Counted from the first letter of the stretch, positions 32,031 to 42,692 are shown. The stretch is DNA of 64,000 nucleotides from Chaetoderma sp. LZ-2023a (GCA_034401795.1 CM067366.1:77348983-77412982), one strand, 5' to 3'. The notes: generated from the letters alone by a model not told the origin. A program made the numbers and translations.

Positions 32031-32960
32031 TTAGGCGACAGTGCAGACTTGACGAAACTGCCAAAGTAGCAGCGGAGACCACTGACGAAGGTCCTCAAAC
32101 AGCGGAGACCAGGGACGAAGTAGCATAGAGCAGACTAGTTTCCTGGCTAGATTCAGCTTGTAGGTGAAGGTCTGCACCTTTTCCAGAGATGGCTTGAAGT
32201 GTGACAGCCCACCTGTCTCCTTGTTGCTGAAGATGAAGCGGTACAGTTCAGCTGCCCTCTGTACACCTGCGATAAAGTCTCCTTTGGTCTCCTTGAGGGT
32301 TAGGCTGTCGTATTTGGTCTCGAGCAGGGCACGTCCACACTTGGAGCTGAAGTATAGCAACCGGGCATTGTGGTGGATGTCTGGTGAGATCTCGCGGGTG
32401 TACTTCTGAAAGATGATGAAGACAGTTATCTTTGTGTGCCGGATGCGCCTGGTGATGTTGCTGAGGTAGGTGACTCTCTTCTGGTCCATTGCATGGTCAT
32501 CAATAACTAGAACAAGTGGTTCTGTCAGTCGGGCTGCCAGCAGCTTCTCCATCAGTGCTTGCAGGTTCCACGTCTTTGTGATTGGGCCATTGTACCATTG
32601 ATCATTACTGTCAACTGCCTCAGCGACGTAGTCAGACACCAGAAGGATGTATTGAGAGGCCAGGAGAGCTCACAGCAAGCTGTTTTTCCCGTGTCCTGAT
32701 GGGGCAATGATCAGCACCACCTAGCCAGCATCAGCCGGCCTGCTGTCAAATGGTACAGACATGTGTGCGTAGGATGGTTAGCATTCGGTCGGTGGTAGCC
32801 TCCTCTATATCTGGGAGACTAAATGGCAGTACTTCCTGCACCAGCTCTTTTGCATGCAGAGTGGGGAATCCTGCACCTCCGGCGGATATGAAGGATGTGA
32901 TGGAGGCATCAGGCATGAAATCTCAGAAGCAGCTGAGAAGATAGCGTAGAGGGCCTGTGT
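32031..32960 (-). pseudogene. Polinton packaging-type ATPase (fossil)
   Basis: A P-loop ATPase of the FtsK/HerA-like class used by Polintons and related viruses for genome packaging. A Walker A-like IAPSGHGKN block lies near 32690, and Walker B is LVLVIDDHAMDQKR near 32500. A following strand, ITVFIIFQKYTREISPDIHH, carries the Gln/Thr sensor-like region. Context between virion-type genes supports the call. The 5' limit is approximate. Confidence 0.7.
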
Positions 32961-33064
32961 CAGCACCCACAGTGTCTAGTACATCCAGTATCTGTATGAT
33001 ACATGCACGGGAAGCTATGACTATCCTGTGGTCTTAAACGGCAAACCAAAGAACCCTGACTTCT

Positions 33065-33532
33065 TCACCTCATGTAGCTGGAGGATGGCGGTAGCCCCTT
33101 TTTGCAATCGACAGTGATACCGCTCAGGCTGAGGGTGCCTATCTTGAGATTCTCTCCATTCTGTCGGAATGAGTGCCATGGTTTCAGGAGATGCTTAACC
33201 AGGTCCTGTGCATTGAACTCAGCCATAACGTTGATGCCTCCAGACTCATCGACTCCAAGCATACCTCGAATCGTCGCCCTCTCCTTGATGCCCATCCCCT
33301 TGTATACAGTCTTGGCCTTGTTAATGGCCGATTGTCCTACCGTATCAGTGTTTCCGATGAGATCTCGGGCTGGGATAGTAGCTCGGATCTCCCATGGGTC
33401 TCCATTCTCATCGAAATCTATCGAAGGAGATAGGGGCAACAGTGTCCTCTGAACCGAGGCGTTGGCCGCCCAGTGAGCAAGATCGCCTAACTCTTTGCTT
33501 TCTAGGTCTGTGAGTGACAGAGTCATAGTCAT
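33065..33532 (-). pseudogene. Polinton gene of unknown function (155 residues)
   Basis: Starts MTMTLSLTDLESKELGDLAH and continues as a mixed alpha/beta-looking sequence with SPSIDFDENGDPWEIRATIP and IGTLSLSGITVDCKKGLPPS. The frame is intact over its length. A ggcttaaacc box (33541-33550) lies just upstream. A structural role is plausible from its beta-rich look and its neighbours. No family was recognised. Confidence 0.5.
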
Positions 33533-33542
33533 ATACAGACGG

Positions 33543-33778
33543 CTTAAACCTACTAGTCATACCCCAGTGAAATAGTTGGGCATAGGAGGACCACGCAGTC
33601 GGCCAAGGGAATAGGTAGCAGTGCTCAGGGTACTGGCCCTCTCTGCAGCGGCACGCCTTGTGCGCGGTCCACCATTCCCGGGCATTGGCGATCCTGAGTC
33701 GGCGTGCTCAACTATGGGTTACACACCGCTCTCTGGCATGCCATGCCTCATATGCTGCAGGGGTCTCGTGATCCATCT
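33543..33778 (-). pseudogene. Small Trp/Cys-rich Polinton gene
   Basis: Starts MDHETPAAYEAWHARERC and holds REWWTAHKACRCREGQYPEH, followed by a hydrophobic aromatic tail. Preceded by gggtttaat (33794-33800, read in reverse). Probably a short accessory protein; no family recognised. Broken. Confidence 0.35.
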
Positions 33779-33817
33779 CTCACTATTCACAGGGGTTTAA
33801 TGTAGGCGACGACGATC

Positions 33818-34198
33818 TCAGCCATTGCACTCGTTGCTGGCCCCAGAACCACGGTCATCAATTGGTGTAACACGTTCACCCATGATCTTGGCGGCAACAG
33901 TGTAGGAGGCACCACTGAGGGCGATATTTGGCATGGGGTGAGTTATTCCGAGACAGTGCCCGGCTACGCCACTCACCACTGTAGCGAGGACAGCTGCAGT
34001 GGCAGCAGGAAGAACCTCATTTCCCCCTGTCATCTTCACCACGGCCACATTCGCCATCACGTTGCTGGCGACATGGACTGCCAGAGGTTTTGCTTTGGTC
34101 AGTAACTTCTGTGTCTTGGTTTGCAGCAGGTTATCCACCTTCTGAAGCCTCGCCTGGCTCTCGGGCAGTTGCTTCATGATCTGTACCGTTGACGTCAT
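33818..34198 (-). pseudogene. Polinton membrane protein, unknown
   Basis: A 126-residue frame. A basic helical N-terminus (QARLQKVDNLLQTKTQKLLT) is followed by Ala/Val-rich hydrophobic stretches, VASNVMANVAVVKMTGG and LPAATAAVLATVVSGVAGHC, and a further ALSGASYTVAAKIM. Likely membrane-associated. A tttaagc box (34201-34207) abuts the start. Confidence 0.45.
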
Positions 34199-34204
34199 TG
34201 TTTA

Positions 34205-34316
34205 AGCACTGAGTATACAACGCGGTTAAATGTCTGTGTCCCCTGTCGAGAGAGCTAAGAAGATCTTCCCAGTCTGCATCTGCCAGGTATCTGGGTTGGT
34301 ACTCAGGAATATTCAT
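34205..34316 (-). pseudogene. Very short Polinton ORF
   Basis: Begins MNIPEYQPRYLADADWEDLL and overlaps the front of the previous gene. Preceded by cttaaac (34332-34338), so it may be a genuine short gene. No family recognised. Confidence 0.3.
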
Positions 34317-34374
34317 CTCTCTATTGAGACATCTTAAACATGTACGGGCTCACGCTTTGCGAGAAGTAATATGA

Positions 34375-34768
34375 TGTCTTCCGGAGGGAGTTGAAGGACT
34401 ACAACAAGAAGACAACAGAGGAGCTGACAGCTGTGAAGCTCTATCTAGGATTTGGCAAGGGACAGATCTGCTTCCTCGAATACCTTATCATGGGCGGGAA
34501 TATCGTCGAGTAGCTTCTGCGAGTTAAAGGATTCTACAATGATCGGGAGTATCTGTTAGATGTGTTCCAGCAGTTGCAGACCGCCATGGCCTCACTAGAC
34601 TCAGAGCTGAACAAGGCTCTGCGATACTACAAGCAGGAAAAAGGATGCGCTGCCGAACCCTCCAGCCCTTGGATGTGCATGTTGGTAGCTGGTATAGGGG
34701 CTGTAGGGCATGCCAATCTGGTTCAGTGTCTCACCGTGGTCCCCACTGCTACTGTAGAGTCAGGATAG
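34375..34768 (+). pseudogene. Helical Polinton ORF, unknown
   Basis: Coding-like plus-strand stretches: RRELKDYNKKTTEELTAVKL, YLGFGKGQICFLEYLIMGG and LQTAMASLDSELNKALRYYK, ending in a hydrophobic tail (WMCMLVAGIGAVGHANLVQC). It converges on the gene at 34785 with a 16-bp gap. Broken, not recognised. Confidence 0.4.
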
Positions 34769-34784
34769 TCTTATAGCTGATTTG

Positions 34785-35728
34785 CTAGCGGCGGAGAAGG
34801 CTGATCCCGTGCACCATGATAGCTAGGCCTGACACCACAGATAGAGCTACCACGGGAAGCGGTGTCGTGTCAACTGGCTGCAATGTCAGGGCGCTTGGAG
34901 CTGCCATGTCGACTGGCTGCAGTAGCAGGTTCGGAATGACTGTATGGCTCGCACTACACGTAGGTGCGTTGATGGCAGTGTTGAAGCCGAAGTGGACACC
35001 GGGGGAACTCCCCTCAACTAACATGTTGTTATAGCCCCTGACTTGGAGGTCCTCGATGTTCACGATCATGTTGCTTGGAATCAACCGTAGGTGTGGCAAA
35101 ATATCAAAGTCAAGTTTGCGACGGGCCTTCTGCAACCCCTGCTTGAATTTAGCAATAAGACTACTGGGGTCTGCCACGATGATCATATCCTCAATGAGAC
35201 AGTTGAACATGGCCTGGACCTCTGCTCCCTGACACCATATATGGAATGCCGCAGCTTGGTCTGTGCTGTAAGGAGGCAGTAGCACAGTGCTTCCAGGGAC
35301 TGGTTGATCCAAAGGATCCCTGCCGGTGTGAGGCCTGAGGTGGTGTGGGACAAGGTACTTCCACACATCTGGATAGTCCTGCCGCAAGCCAGTGCTGTGC
35401 ATATTTTGCACCAGCGCTCCACGGTTGAAGTCTGGATCGAACGAGAATGTCGCTGTCTTCTGACGGCCTACTCGTTGTGGGTGGGGGGGGTCGATAGGGG
35501 AATCCTGAGTAGTCATGTCTTGGGTCACCGTACATAACTCCTAGACCGCTGTTGTCACCACCATGCCACCGATAGTCTGGGTGATCGCTGAACTCTCTCT
35601 GTTGTCTGCTGGCCGCTGAGAAACTATGATTGTTGAACTGTGGGTCGAAGGCATTTGTATCAGGTAGGCTTGCACCCAGCTCATGGATGATTCGTCGCAC
35701 CGTGAAGTACATATGGAATCTGAGACAG
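34785..35728 (-). pseudogene. Polinton gene, possibly structural, unknown
   Basis: The largest minus-strand accessory region, in two overlapping frames. It includes MYFTVRRIIHELGASLPDT near 35700, and later an ordered part (DYPDVWKYLVPHHLRPHTGR; FDILPHLRLIPSNMIVNIED). The C-terminus is hydrophobic (LPVVALSVVSGLAIMVHGIS). A virion-structural role is possible from size and location, but I cannot assign it to a capsid family. Broken. Confidence 0.4.
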
Positions 35729-35734
35729 CTAGTA

Positions 35735-36067
35735 CCAGACTAGGAGTGAAGCAGGGTGGAACTTACTCCACATCCTGCCATGCACACCACACGGCAAGGT
35801 TCAGCTGCTGATTCCAGTATGAGAAGCTTGGAGCAGCCATTCACGTATGAGCTTTCTTCACATCCTTGATGGTGATGTGGCGGTTGGTTAGCAGTCGTGG
35901 GTTGACGGAGAAGCTGGTTTGGGACCGTCCATCCACTGTGATGGAGAACGGTGTTAGTTCTGGTATATCATCCAGTAGACCTCTCAGGCCAGTCAAGTGT
36001 GTACTCAGGAGGGGAGGTTAGCTCCGGATGACTGTCGTGAGGTTCAGTGGGAAGGCCATCTATACTG
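35735..36067 (-). pseudogene. Small Polinton gene (MAFPLNLT...)
   Basis: Starts MAFPLNLTTVIRS. Further on it holds LTGLRGLLDDIPELTPFSIT and NPRLLTNRHITIKDVKKAH, a beta/alpha pattern. A ctttaag box (complement of 36072-36078) lies just before the start. No family recognised. Broken. Confidence 0.4.
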
Positions 36068-36190
36068 GTGTTCTTAAAGCTACCGTACAGGCAGCAGCGA
36101 GCCGACCTCGCCATAACATCTCGTTTTTAACTCCTCCATATCAACCCGCCCGCTGGAGACTTTGAGGTATTGCTGTCGCACTTTAGGTTT

Positions 36191-36760
36191 CTACGTGCGG
36201 TACAGGGCTTGGACCTTCAATATATGGTGGTGCTCTTCATTGGTGACCTGGCCATCCTCGAGAGCTTTGCTGACATACTCGTCGATAGTCCATAGCATAC
36301 TCTGTGCCAGTGCCCCATACTTAGCATGCTTCTCCAGCCTCCTTGTGATCTGCCGCTGCCCCACCCCCAAGCCCGTGGCCAAGACAGTGGCGGCTAGTGT
36401 CACACCAGCCAGTAGGATGACGACGATGGCCCCCACCCCTGTAGCGAGAGTGGCTACACATGTCACCCCAACACTGGCTCCAATCACACCTGCAGCAGTG
36501 GTTGTATGCGTGAGGACGTTGTAGGGTGTCTTATATCACCTGCGCGTTCTGCTGTACTTTTCTGCATCATGGCCGAGATTCTGTCTGATGGTATCTATCT
36601 GCTGGAGTCGCCAGCCGTGAATGGTACCGTCCTCATCAGCCGCCAGGCAGGGGTATATTTCTGGTTGCTTCTGCCACTCTGATTTTGCCTTAGTATACCT
36701 GAAGATTAAACCTGCATCACCTGCAGAATCTGCTCATGAGTCCTAGAAGGGTACATTTTG
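36191..36760 (-). pseudogene. Polinton glycine/alanine-rich membrane protein
   Basis: The upstream part (about 36540-36760) encodes AGLIFRYTKAKSEWQKQPEI and then a Trp/Asp-containing stretch. The part at 36191-36487 has two strongly hydrophobic segments (VGVTCVATLATGVGAIVVIL and GVTLAATVLATGLGVG) followed by a polar helical tail. A membrane or fusion-like role is only an inference. Decayed. Confidence 0.4.
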
Positions 36761-36774
36761 GAGAGCCTTGCGAA

Positions 36775-37460
36775 TCATGCCAGCTTGCTGTAGTTGAGAC
36801 AGACGTCTCTTAGACAGAGGTCATCCATCACTATATCGGGTGCCAGTAGCCTTCTGAGACGTGACAGCTGGAACTTCACCTTATGACCAAGATAGTAGGT
36901 CCGCCGCTGGATGGCTTTCTTGGTCTTACACTTCTGCACCATCCCCTCTTCCCACTGTATGACATCTGGCTCATCCTCGTCTGTTAAGACACCGGGCTCA
37001 TCGTCGTATGTGAAGCCATCTGGCTCATCGTCCCACTGACTCTCTGGCTCATTCTCGTCTGCGGTCTCCGCTGCATCGTCCACAGTCTCCGCTACATCTG
37101 GCTCATTATCATATGTGAAGACATCGTCCCGCTTACTCTCTGGCTTATCCTCGTCCACAGTCTCCACTACATCGACCGCGGTCTCCGCTACATCTGGTTC
37201 ATCGTCCCGCTTACTCTCCTCTAAGAGGGCCTGCCAGTTTTGGGAAACTTCCCTGTTCCTTTTCCTCCTTGCAATGCCCGCGTTCTGTTGATACCAACTC
37301 TCCCGCTGTAGTCACTCTCCTGCTTGTTGCAGTGCGAGCATCTGTTCGTTTAAGGCCTTTATCTGTGCAGGGGTCATGAAGGGGCAAGCCTGTAGCTGGC
37401 TCTTCATCATCTCGGCAAAGGTCAGATATTCCTGGTGTGATATCATGTTGTCATCAGGTC
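36775..37460 (-). pseudogene. Polinton acidic-repeat protein
   Basis: At least five imperfect repeats of an acidic unit built on DEDEPDVxxTYDDEPE and VVETVDEDKPESKRDD lie at about 36950-37230. A basic, cysteine-containing C-terminus follows (MVQKCKTKKAIQRRTYYLGH, then LSRLRRLLAPD). Charge switches sharply from negative to positive. The repeat number varies easily, as in minisatellite-coded tails. Confidence 0.5.
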
Positions 37461-37622
37461 AATGAGTAATAAGAGTGTAAACTCTAAAGGGGCATCCGAT
37501 ATCGCATCCGTGCTGGCATATATTTTAATGGAGGGGCTGTCAAACAGGTGATTTACAGGTGTGAACAGGCTAGGACTGATAGCTTTCCATAGGTTGCTGT
37601 TGGCACCTGGGAGATACTTCTA

Positions 37623-37805
37623 CTAGTGAGCTGCTGTGTGCACTGCCCAGAGGTTGATGTAGCACATCGGCGTGTATGTATGTTGTGCCCCGCTGGGGCA
37701 CCTCGAAACGACCCATTCTACATGGTACTGTACCACCAGTCTCCCCTCTAGAGAGGGTGAGATTACGTTCTCACCATTGGAGAGCAGCAGTCGGACAATT
37801 GGCAT
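37623..37805 (-). pseudogene. Short Polinton ORF divergent to 37844
   Basis: A 60-residue frame starting MPIVRLLLSNGENVISPSLE. The start lies 38 bp from the opposite-strand gene, with the shared TTTAAAC box between them. Unknown. Confidence 0.35.
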
Positions 37806-37843
37806 GGTTATATGTGTTGTTTAAACCCGTCCTATAGCATGCT
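37806..37843. promoter_or_regulatory. 38-bp divergent Polinton promoter with TTTAAAC box
   Basis: tatatgtgttgtttaaaccc lies between the start codons at 37805 (minus) and 37844 (plus). gtttaaac is a perfect palindrome and could serve both genes. Confidence 0.5.
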
Positions 37844-38362
37844 ATGGAACCCATATTTGCTCACTCGACTGGTCTTGCTGACCTGGCAGCTGTGTACGCA
37901 GTTGATGCTGCCAGGGTAGAAGAGAGCGATGGCAAGTCATTTGCCCTACAGTATGAAGCAAACTCAAAGGCATTCTCCCTCCACCCCATTGGTGGTGATG
38001 GGGTGGAGCTGCTCACAGACCTCAAGGATGTGTTGAAGGAGCGCCTGGGTCGCAACATAGATGGCTACAAGATCGTGTTTCTGTACGATTTCCCGAAGAG
38101 GAAGTACATCCTCAAGCCGTTGATTGAGCTCTCGGATACAGAGGTGGCAGACATCAACAACCTAAATAACGACCTCAGTTTTCATCTGGTCAAACCCTAT
38201 TCGAGCGGTGCCCCACCGGTGGCCCATGATGGCCTGCTATTGACCCTGCCAAAAAACCTACAGTTCATATTTGAGAAGAATGAAGTGTGGTACCGCGCTG
38301 GACCTGGGGGTGACTGGCAAACACGGTTGCCCCTATATAAGCCCCCCCCCCCAAGTGATTGA
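37844..38362 (+). pseudogene. Polinton gene of unknown function (172-residue frame)
   Basis: Starts MEPIFAHSTGLADLAAVYAV. A compact alpha/beta sequence with LTDLKDVLKERLGRNIDGYK, VFLYDFPKRKYILKPLIELS and LLLTLPKNLQFIFEKNEVWY; a poly-C run follows at its end. It looks like a folded globular domain with a C-terminal beta strand (VWYRAGPGGDW). No recognised family. The frame is open over its whole listed length. Confidence 0.5.
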
Positions 38363-38814
38363 CATAGAGGTTACCCCCCTCTCCCCTGTTGTGAAAAATG
38401 GATGGGACAGTTCGAATGCTCTACAATCTGGGATCATCCTTCCTCACCTAAATAGGTGATGGTGTCTCCCTAACGAGGGTGGGTCACCGGATCGGGGTTA
38501 CAGGTGGAAAGCTCCATTCAATGGACCAGAAGAAGCTGTTAACCTCCAGGAGGGCACCCTATGGGTAGATGGTGTGTCACGTGTCTCCAAAGTCAAGGGT
38601 GTTGTTAAACTGCTTCAGCGAGTCTGACTCACTAGCCCGCAAACGACTCATATCGTCCTAGAGCTACGTTCTTAGACGGCGTCAGAGTGAAGCAGATAGC
38701 CCCTGACCCTGAGCGGATGAAGATCACTATTGATCCGGATGGAAAAGAGCTCGATCTGGCACAGATATTTCTCGAGGGGTTCACTCTGTTCAGTTTACCT
38801 CTTCATATATAGCC
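38363..38814 (+). pseudogene. Decayed Polinton coding remnant
   Basis: Short coding-like stretches without a continuous frame: APFNGPEEAVNLQEGTLWVD and, near 38670-38810, VKQIAPDPERMKITIDPDGK with ELDLAQIFLEGFTLFSLPLH. It lies between two plus-strand genes and may be part of the same transcript. Not recognised. Confidence 0.35.
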
Positions 38815-39222
38815 ATGATTCTCATCATACTGCTTGTGCTGGCGTCTACAGCAGTGGCACAGGGCGCTGAGACTGCCATAATATTGGATGCCAAGTGGGC
38901 CCACTTCCGGAATGATCCCCAGTACAATCCTTGGCTCGACCCCTTGCGGAGAAATATTTACGTCCGCTTTCACCCACGTGAAAAGATCAAGTCTGTCTGC
39001 CGCTTCTATGGGGTGGAGACGGTAGGCCGTGGTTGTCTGCTGGAGACCCCTGCTCAGCACCAGATTCTCTGCATAACATGTGAACATGCCCGAGTCTTCC
39101 GTGGTTCACATGCTAATCACTTTTGCCTCCTCCCATGTGAGCGTTGTCAAGGTAGATGGAAGCCCCTCTGGGTGGTCCCATCATGCCGATGCGACTCTGG
39201 CAGAGACTACGTGTTTGTCTGA
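38815..39222 (+). pseudogene. Secreted cysteine-rich Polinton protein, 135-residue frame
   Basis: The N-terminus MILIILLVLASTAVAQGAET is a textbook signal peptide with a likely cut after AVAQG or near it. The mature part has about ten Cys, including CITCEH, FCLLPCERCQG and SCRCDSG, suggesting a disulfide-rich extracellular or envelope-lumen protein. The frame is open along its length. It is the last gene before the right terminal microsatellite. Host capture or a virion surface role are both possible; I recognise no family. Confidence 0.5.
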
Positions 39223-39227
39223 GCCTA

Positions 39228-39239
39228 CACACACACACA

Positions 39240-39292
<53 letters not shown>

Positions 39293-39342
39293 AGGGAGGG
39301 AGGGAGGGAGGGAGGGAGGGAGGGAGAGAGAGAGAGGGAGGC
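39228..39342. repeat. (AC)n, (GA)n and (GGGA)n compound microsatellite
   Basis: A short acacac run, then about 45 bp of ag, then about 40 bp of ggga units and gagagaga again. It sits between the last Polinton gene and the right terminal unit. Confidence 0.9.
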
Positions 39343-39344
39343 TG

Positions 39345-39416
39345 GCCCTGTGGTTGATGGCGATCAGTGGTGTATACCACTGTGGCGGCTTGTCTCTAAA
39401 TGGGCGTTCAGACCCT
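39345..39416. repeat. Polinton right terminal repeat unit
   Basis: ggcgatcagtggtgtatacc and tgtctctaaatgggcgttca, ending gaccct, is the inverted counterpart of the left array units (for example 24335-24354). Confidence 0.75.
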
Positions 39417-39417
39417 G

Positions 39418-39783
39418 GTAGTAGTAGTGTGATACTACCTCCCTGGCAGCCGTTCGTTGATCTGTGGTGGCCCCCGAAACCTATGCCCAGTGATTGAGAG
39501 GACGGTGGTATCATTTGCCTAGTAGTAGTGTCGGAATTAAAATGATACAACCTCCCTCAACTGGCCGCCGTTCGGCGATCCCTGGCTCCTACCGCCCTCT
39601 CAATCCCTGGGGCCTCCATCTAGAGGCATACCAACCACCTGTCTCAACAACCCTAGGCCTCCATCTAGAGGCATACACCAACCGCATGTCTCACCAACCT
39701 ATGCCCCAGGGATTGAGAGGGCGGTGGAGGCGACAGCCAGTTGGGGGAGGTGGTATCATTTTAATTCCGACACTACTACTACT
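39418..39783. repeat. Two GTAGTAG foldback elements in tandem
   Basis: 39520-39783 is a roughly 264-bp foldback. Its arms agtagtagtgtcggaattaa and the matching ttaattccgacactactact pair, and pairing continues through ccgccctctcaatccctggg and its complement for about 110 bp. 39418-39522 is a shorter version lacking the middle. Two internal ctccatctagaggcatac units repeat in tandem. A half-copy lies at 19961-20036. Confidence 0.8.
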
Positions 39784-42069
39784 GTGGCTTCTTTGATAAG
39801 TATCTTTTATAGTGTATTATTTAAACAAATCAGCTCAATATGATTAAAGTAACACGCACACGTGGCATTCACGTGAAAGTCCAATAACCAAATGGACCGA
39901 AGCAGCAAACCCATTGTCAAACCCTGTTTGAACCATTTGCGATGTGAAGTGGTCTATGATATGTACAGTCGTAGAGTGCTGGAGTAGTTTGTTGATACTC
40001 AGGCGCCTCGCTCGCGCATATGCCCCATGTTCTCTCTTAGATCGTGTTTTCACTAGGGAGTTAATTGTGAATAAGGCCATACTTCATATTGCGTTATTCC
40101 TGATTAAGTCTCCCGTGAGGACACGCCTTAGACTAGAGCGTGATAACACTATGGTACAATAAAGGCAATTTCTGTTTTTTATAAAATTGACAGTACCTTC
40201 TTAAATTTCCTATGTGTTCATGGAGTTACTCTGAATGGGTCTAGGACTTACTCGTTGCTATTAGAGTATCTCGTTGTGTCCTGAAACTCTTTCTTTCTTC
40301 ATTTTTATTTTCATTCTATGAGCTTTGCTTTCGGTCGTAGGAAGCTTCTTAACAGATCAAATAGCATATGGAAGACAGCGATCGCTTCTTCCGGTCCTTG
40401 TAGTCTCTATGGTAGCGAAAGATTGTAATATTCTAAAACTGGTAAAATGGTCACAATTAGCTTATTGCTGCTCAATCTGGAATTTCTAAATCATGTCTAG
40501 CAAATTAACAGACAAGCGCGCTATATTATCTGTTGGATACAATACATTTTGAAGCGATTGGCATAGTGGTGACACGATTCGCTGGAACCAGATTCCATTG
40601 TTGTGAGTAATTTGTGTCTAATCTGTATGCCTAAAGACAGTGAAACATTCTCTTTCATTGTGCATGCTATTCTTCCGAATAATGTCATTCAAATGCAAAA
40701 AATAATAATGATGTATTTGGCTTTTATTACATGAATGGCCATATGCTGGAGAAACATGTCATAGATGCCAAAATCACCATGATACTATTTACAGTCAAGC
40801 TCAGTATTATGATTGTGTCATTTATGTCCAGAATGTACACACATATTCAACATGGCGATTCTGTCAATCGTACATGATGGGTTTCACTTTTATGACAGGA
40901 ACGGCCATCCATAGTGATCGTCTCTTTATCTCACAGTCAGTTTAGTGTAAGGTGCAGCATTAGAGTGGCCCAACGTAGTGTATAAACATTTATCACGATT
41001 AGTATGTGGTTGCTGTAAAGTGCAAATATTGACCTATGGCTGGCGTAAATGCATGCCACTGATGTTTCTTACCTTTCTACTAGCATTTTGCTTGCGGGAT
41101 GTCACATATTAATGTTTCAGATAGCTTGTTCATGTCAGATAGTTGCATACGAGTTTCTGTGGAGACTGACATTGATTGACATACTGTTAGGAATTGATTG
41201 CATGCGTATCTTATTTGCACACATTATGTAAATGTGTATTCATATCGAGTATTAGAGTAGCAACCCTTGAATGAGTGCAACATGTATTTCTCAGTCATCC
41301 ATAGTGGGATTATTTTTTTAATTAAAATCGTTTGTTGTCCGGGCATATATCAGGCAATATCCCGCTTAGCGAGAAGAGAACAAGTCGGTCATAATGAGGT
41401 AATTATAAGTCGGTAATGCACACATTTGAATGAGATACGTACGGTCGAGGTTCTAGCTGAAACTGGAAAATTGTACCTTGCCTAACGTGGCCAAGGCTCG
41501 TGCTGGTGATTGTATACCCGTGCACTTTAAATTTGTAGGCGATTATCGTCACATGTATTATTACTCCAGGTCACATGCATCACAGTAATATCTCACCATA
41601 TTTGGCAATGAAGTTACGGTTCACTGGCGTGCTTAGTAATATTTGTAATACACAAGTTAGCTGGACAAAATGTCGAGAAGCTAGAAAGGGGGTGTTGTGA
41701 TAGAATCGTGATGTGGCCAGGGGTAGTAGTGAAGCTTATAGAAAATATATTCATGAACTCTGGTTATCGCAATAAGGTTTCAGCGAGAATATTTCCGGTA
41801 ACCGATGATTGCGGTCCTGTTATCATTGTGTGGAGGTGAATACGTAGCTTCAGTTGCTAGAAACCAGACCATAAATTCACAATGTGTAAGCATGCACGTG
41901 CCCACACAGTCACACGCACAATGCGCGCATGCACGTACGCAGGAATGCATACATGCATACACACATACAAATGTAAGCATGCGCACACATACTCGTGCAC
42001 ACATAGTGGAAACAAATTATGTTGAAAATGTGAACATACCATTCAATTATTATATTTGTTTTATTACAG
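39784..42069 (+). other. Last part of the symporter intron
   Basis: No gene recognised. It contains AT-rich sequence, scattered atgat/catcat text like that after 18801, and a CA/TGCA-rich stretch at 41890-42004. It ends in tgttttattacag. Confidence 0.7.
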
Positions 42070-42692
42070 GAGGTCTGTGTGGTGTTTTTAGTGGCGTGAT
42101 CGTTAATCTTTCAGTAGCGGCAACTGTCTACGACAACGGTTTAAGCGACTTTGTCCTTAATACGAGCCAGGACTGGAGCGTTCTCGCCGGATGTTGTGCC
42201 AGTTTCTCAGTCAGCATTCTCCTAACTATCCTCGTTTCTCTCTGTACACATAATGTTAAAACAGAGGCTGACGTACAGAGAGAATGGGCGAAGACAATGT
42301 CTATCGACAATCCCTTGAATCCATGGGCATTGAAATATCTAGACGATTTTGAAACAGGAATCAGTGACCGGCCCCCGACCCACGAAGAATTGGCAGAGAA
42401 GTTTAAGATGGCGAAGTATATTGCATATGGGGGAAGCTTTGCTGCCATGATAATACTGCTGGTTGTTATACCTGTAGCCATGGTAACTCGGGATGTTCTA
42501 GACAAATATGAGTTTAAAAGTTGGATGCACTTTTGCCATATATCGACATGCATTGCGGGATGCTTTGTAGTGTTTGTACCGCCAATTCAAGAGATTTACA
42601 CTATAGTAAAACAACTTAAGGAGAATAAGAAAACAGTGGAATACTCAAATGAAGCCAACTTCTCACGAGATATGTCCGATACCCGTATGTAA
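42070..42692 (+). CDS. DUR3-like urea/proton symporter, last exon
   Basis: Encodes about 207 residues to the stop. Membrane helices: LIAGGLCGVFSGVIVNLSVA (across the splice), WSVLAGCCASFSVSILLTIL with VSLCT, YIAYGGSFAAMIILLVVIPV and FCHISTCIAGCFVVFVPPIQ. Between the second and third helices is the cytoplasmic block EWAKTMSIDNPLNPWALKYL, which matches the W-KTR-IDNPLNPW signature I know from DUR3-like proteins, then RPPTHEELAEKFKMAKYI. The C-terminus is short and polar. Codons are open throughout, so the gene looks intact despite the 23-kb intron. Confidence 0.92.

Larger units (their letters stand above)
24316..39416. mobile_element. Polinton/Maverick element (fossil, about 15.1 kb)
   Basis: The parts recognised are protein-primed DNA polymerase B, integrase and a packaging-type ATPase, plus small membrane, acidic and secreted proteins on both strands; this set and size define a Polinton. 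Inverted terminal sequence is visible: the left end (agggggcatg... cgcccatttagagacagg, from 24316) matches the complement of the right end (aggg... cgcccatttagagacaag, to 39416), and both start with AG as Polinton ends do. No clear 6-bp target duplication was found. It lies in the symporter intron. It looks full-length but has at least a dozen breaks, so it is an old, silent copy. A recognisable adenain-type protease and a certain major capsid gene were not identified. Confidence 0.85.

Noticed and set aside
36162-36524. Plus-strand frame in the Polinton
   Set aside because: It is the mirror of the Gly/Ala-rich minus-strand membrane gene, which fits the strand of its neighbours.
24310-39422. 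Six-base target duplication around the Polinton
   Set aside because: Flanks ctatcc and ggtagt do not match; the borders may be rearranged.
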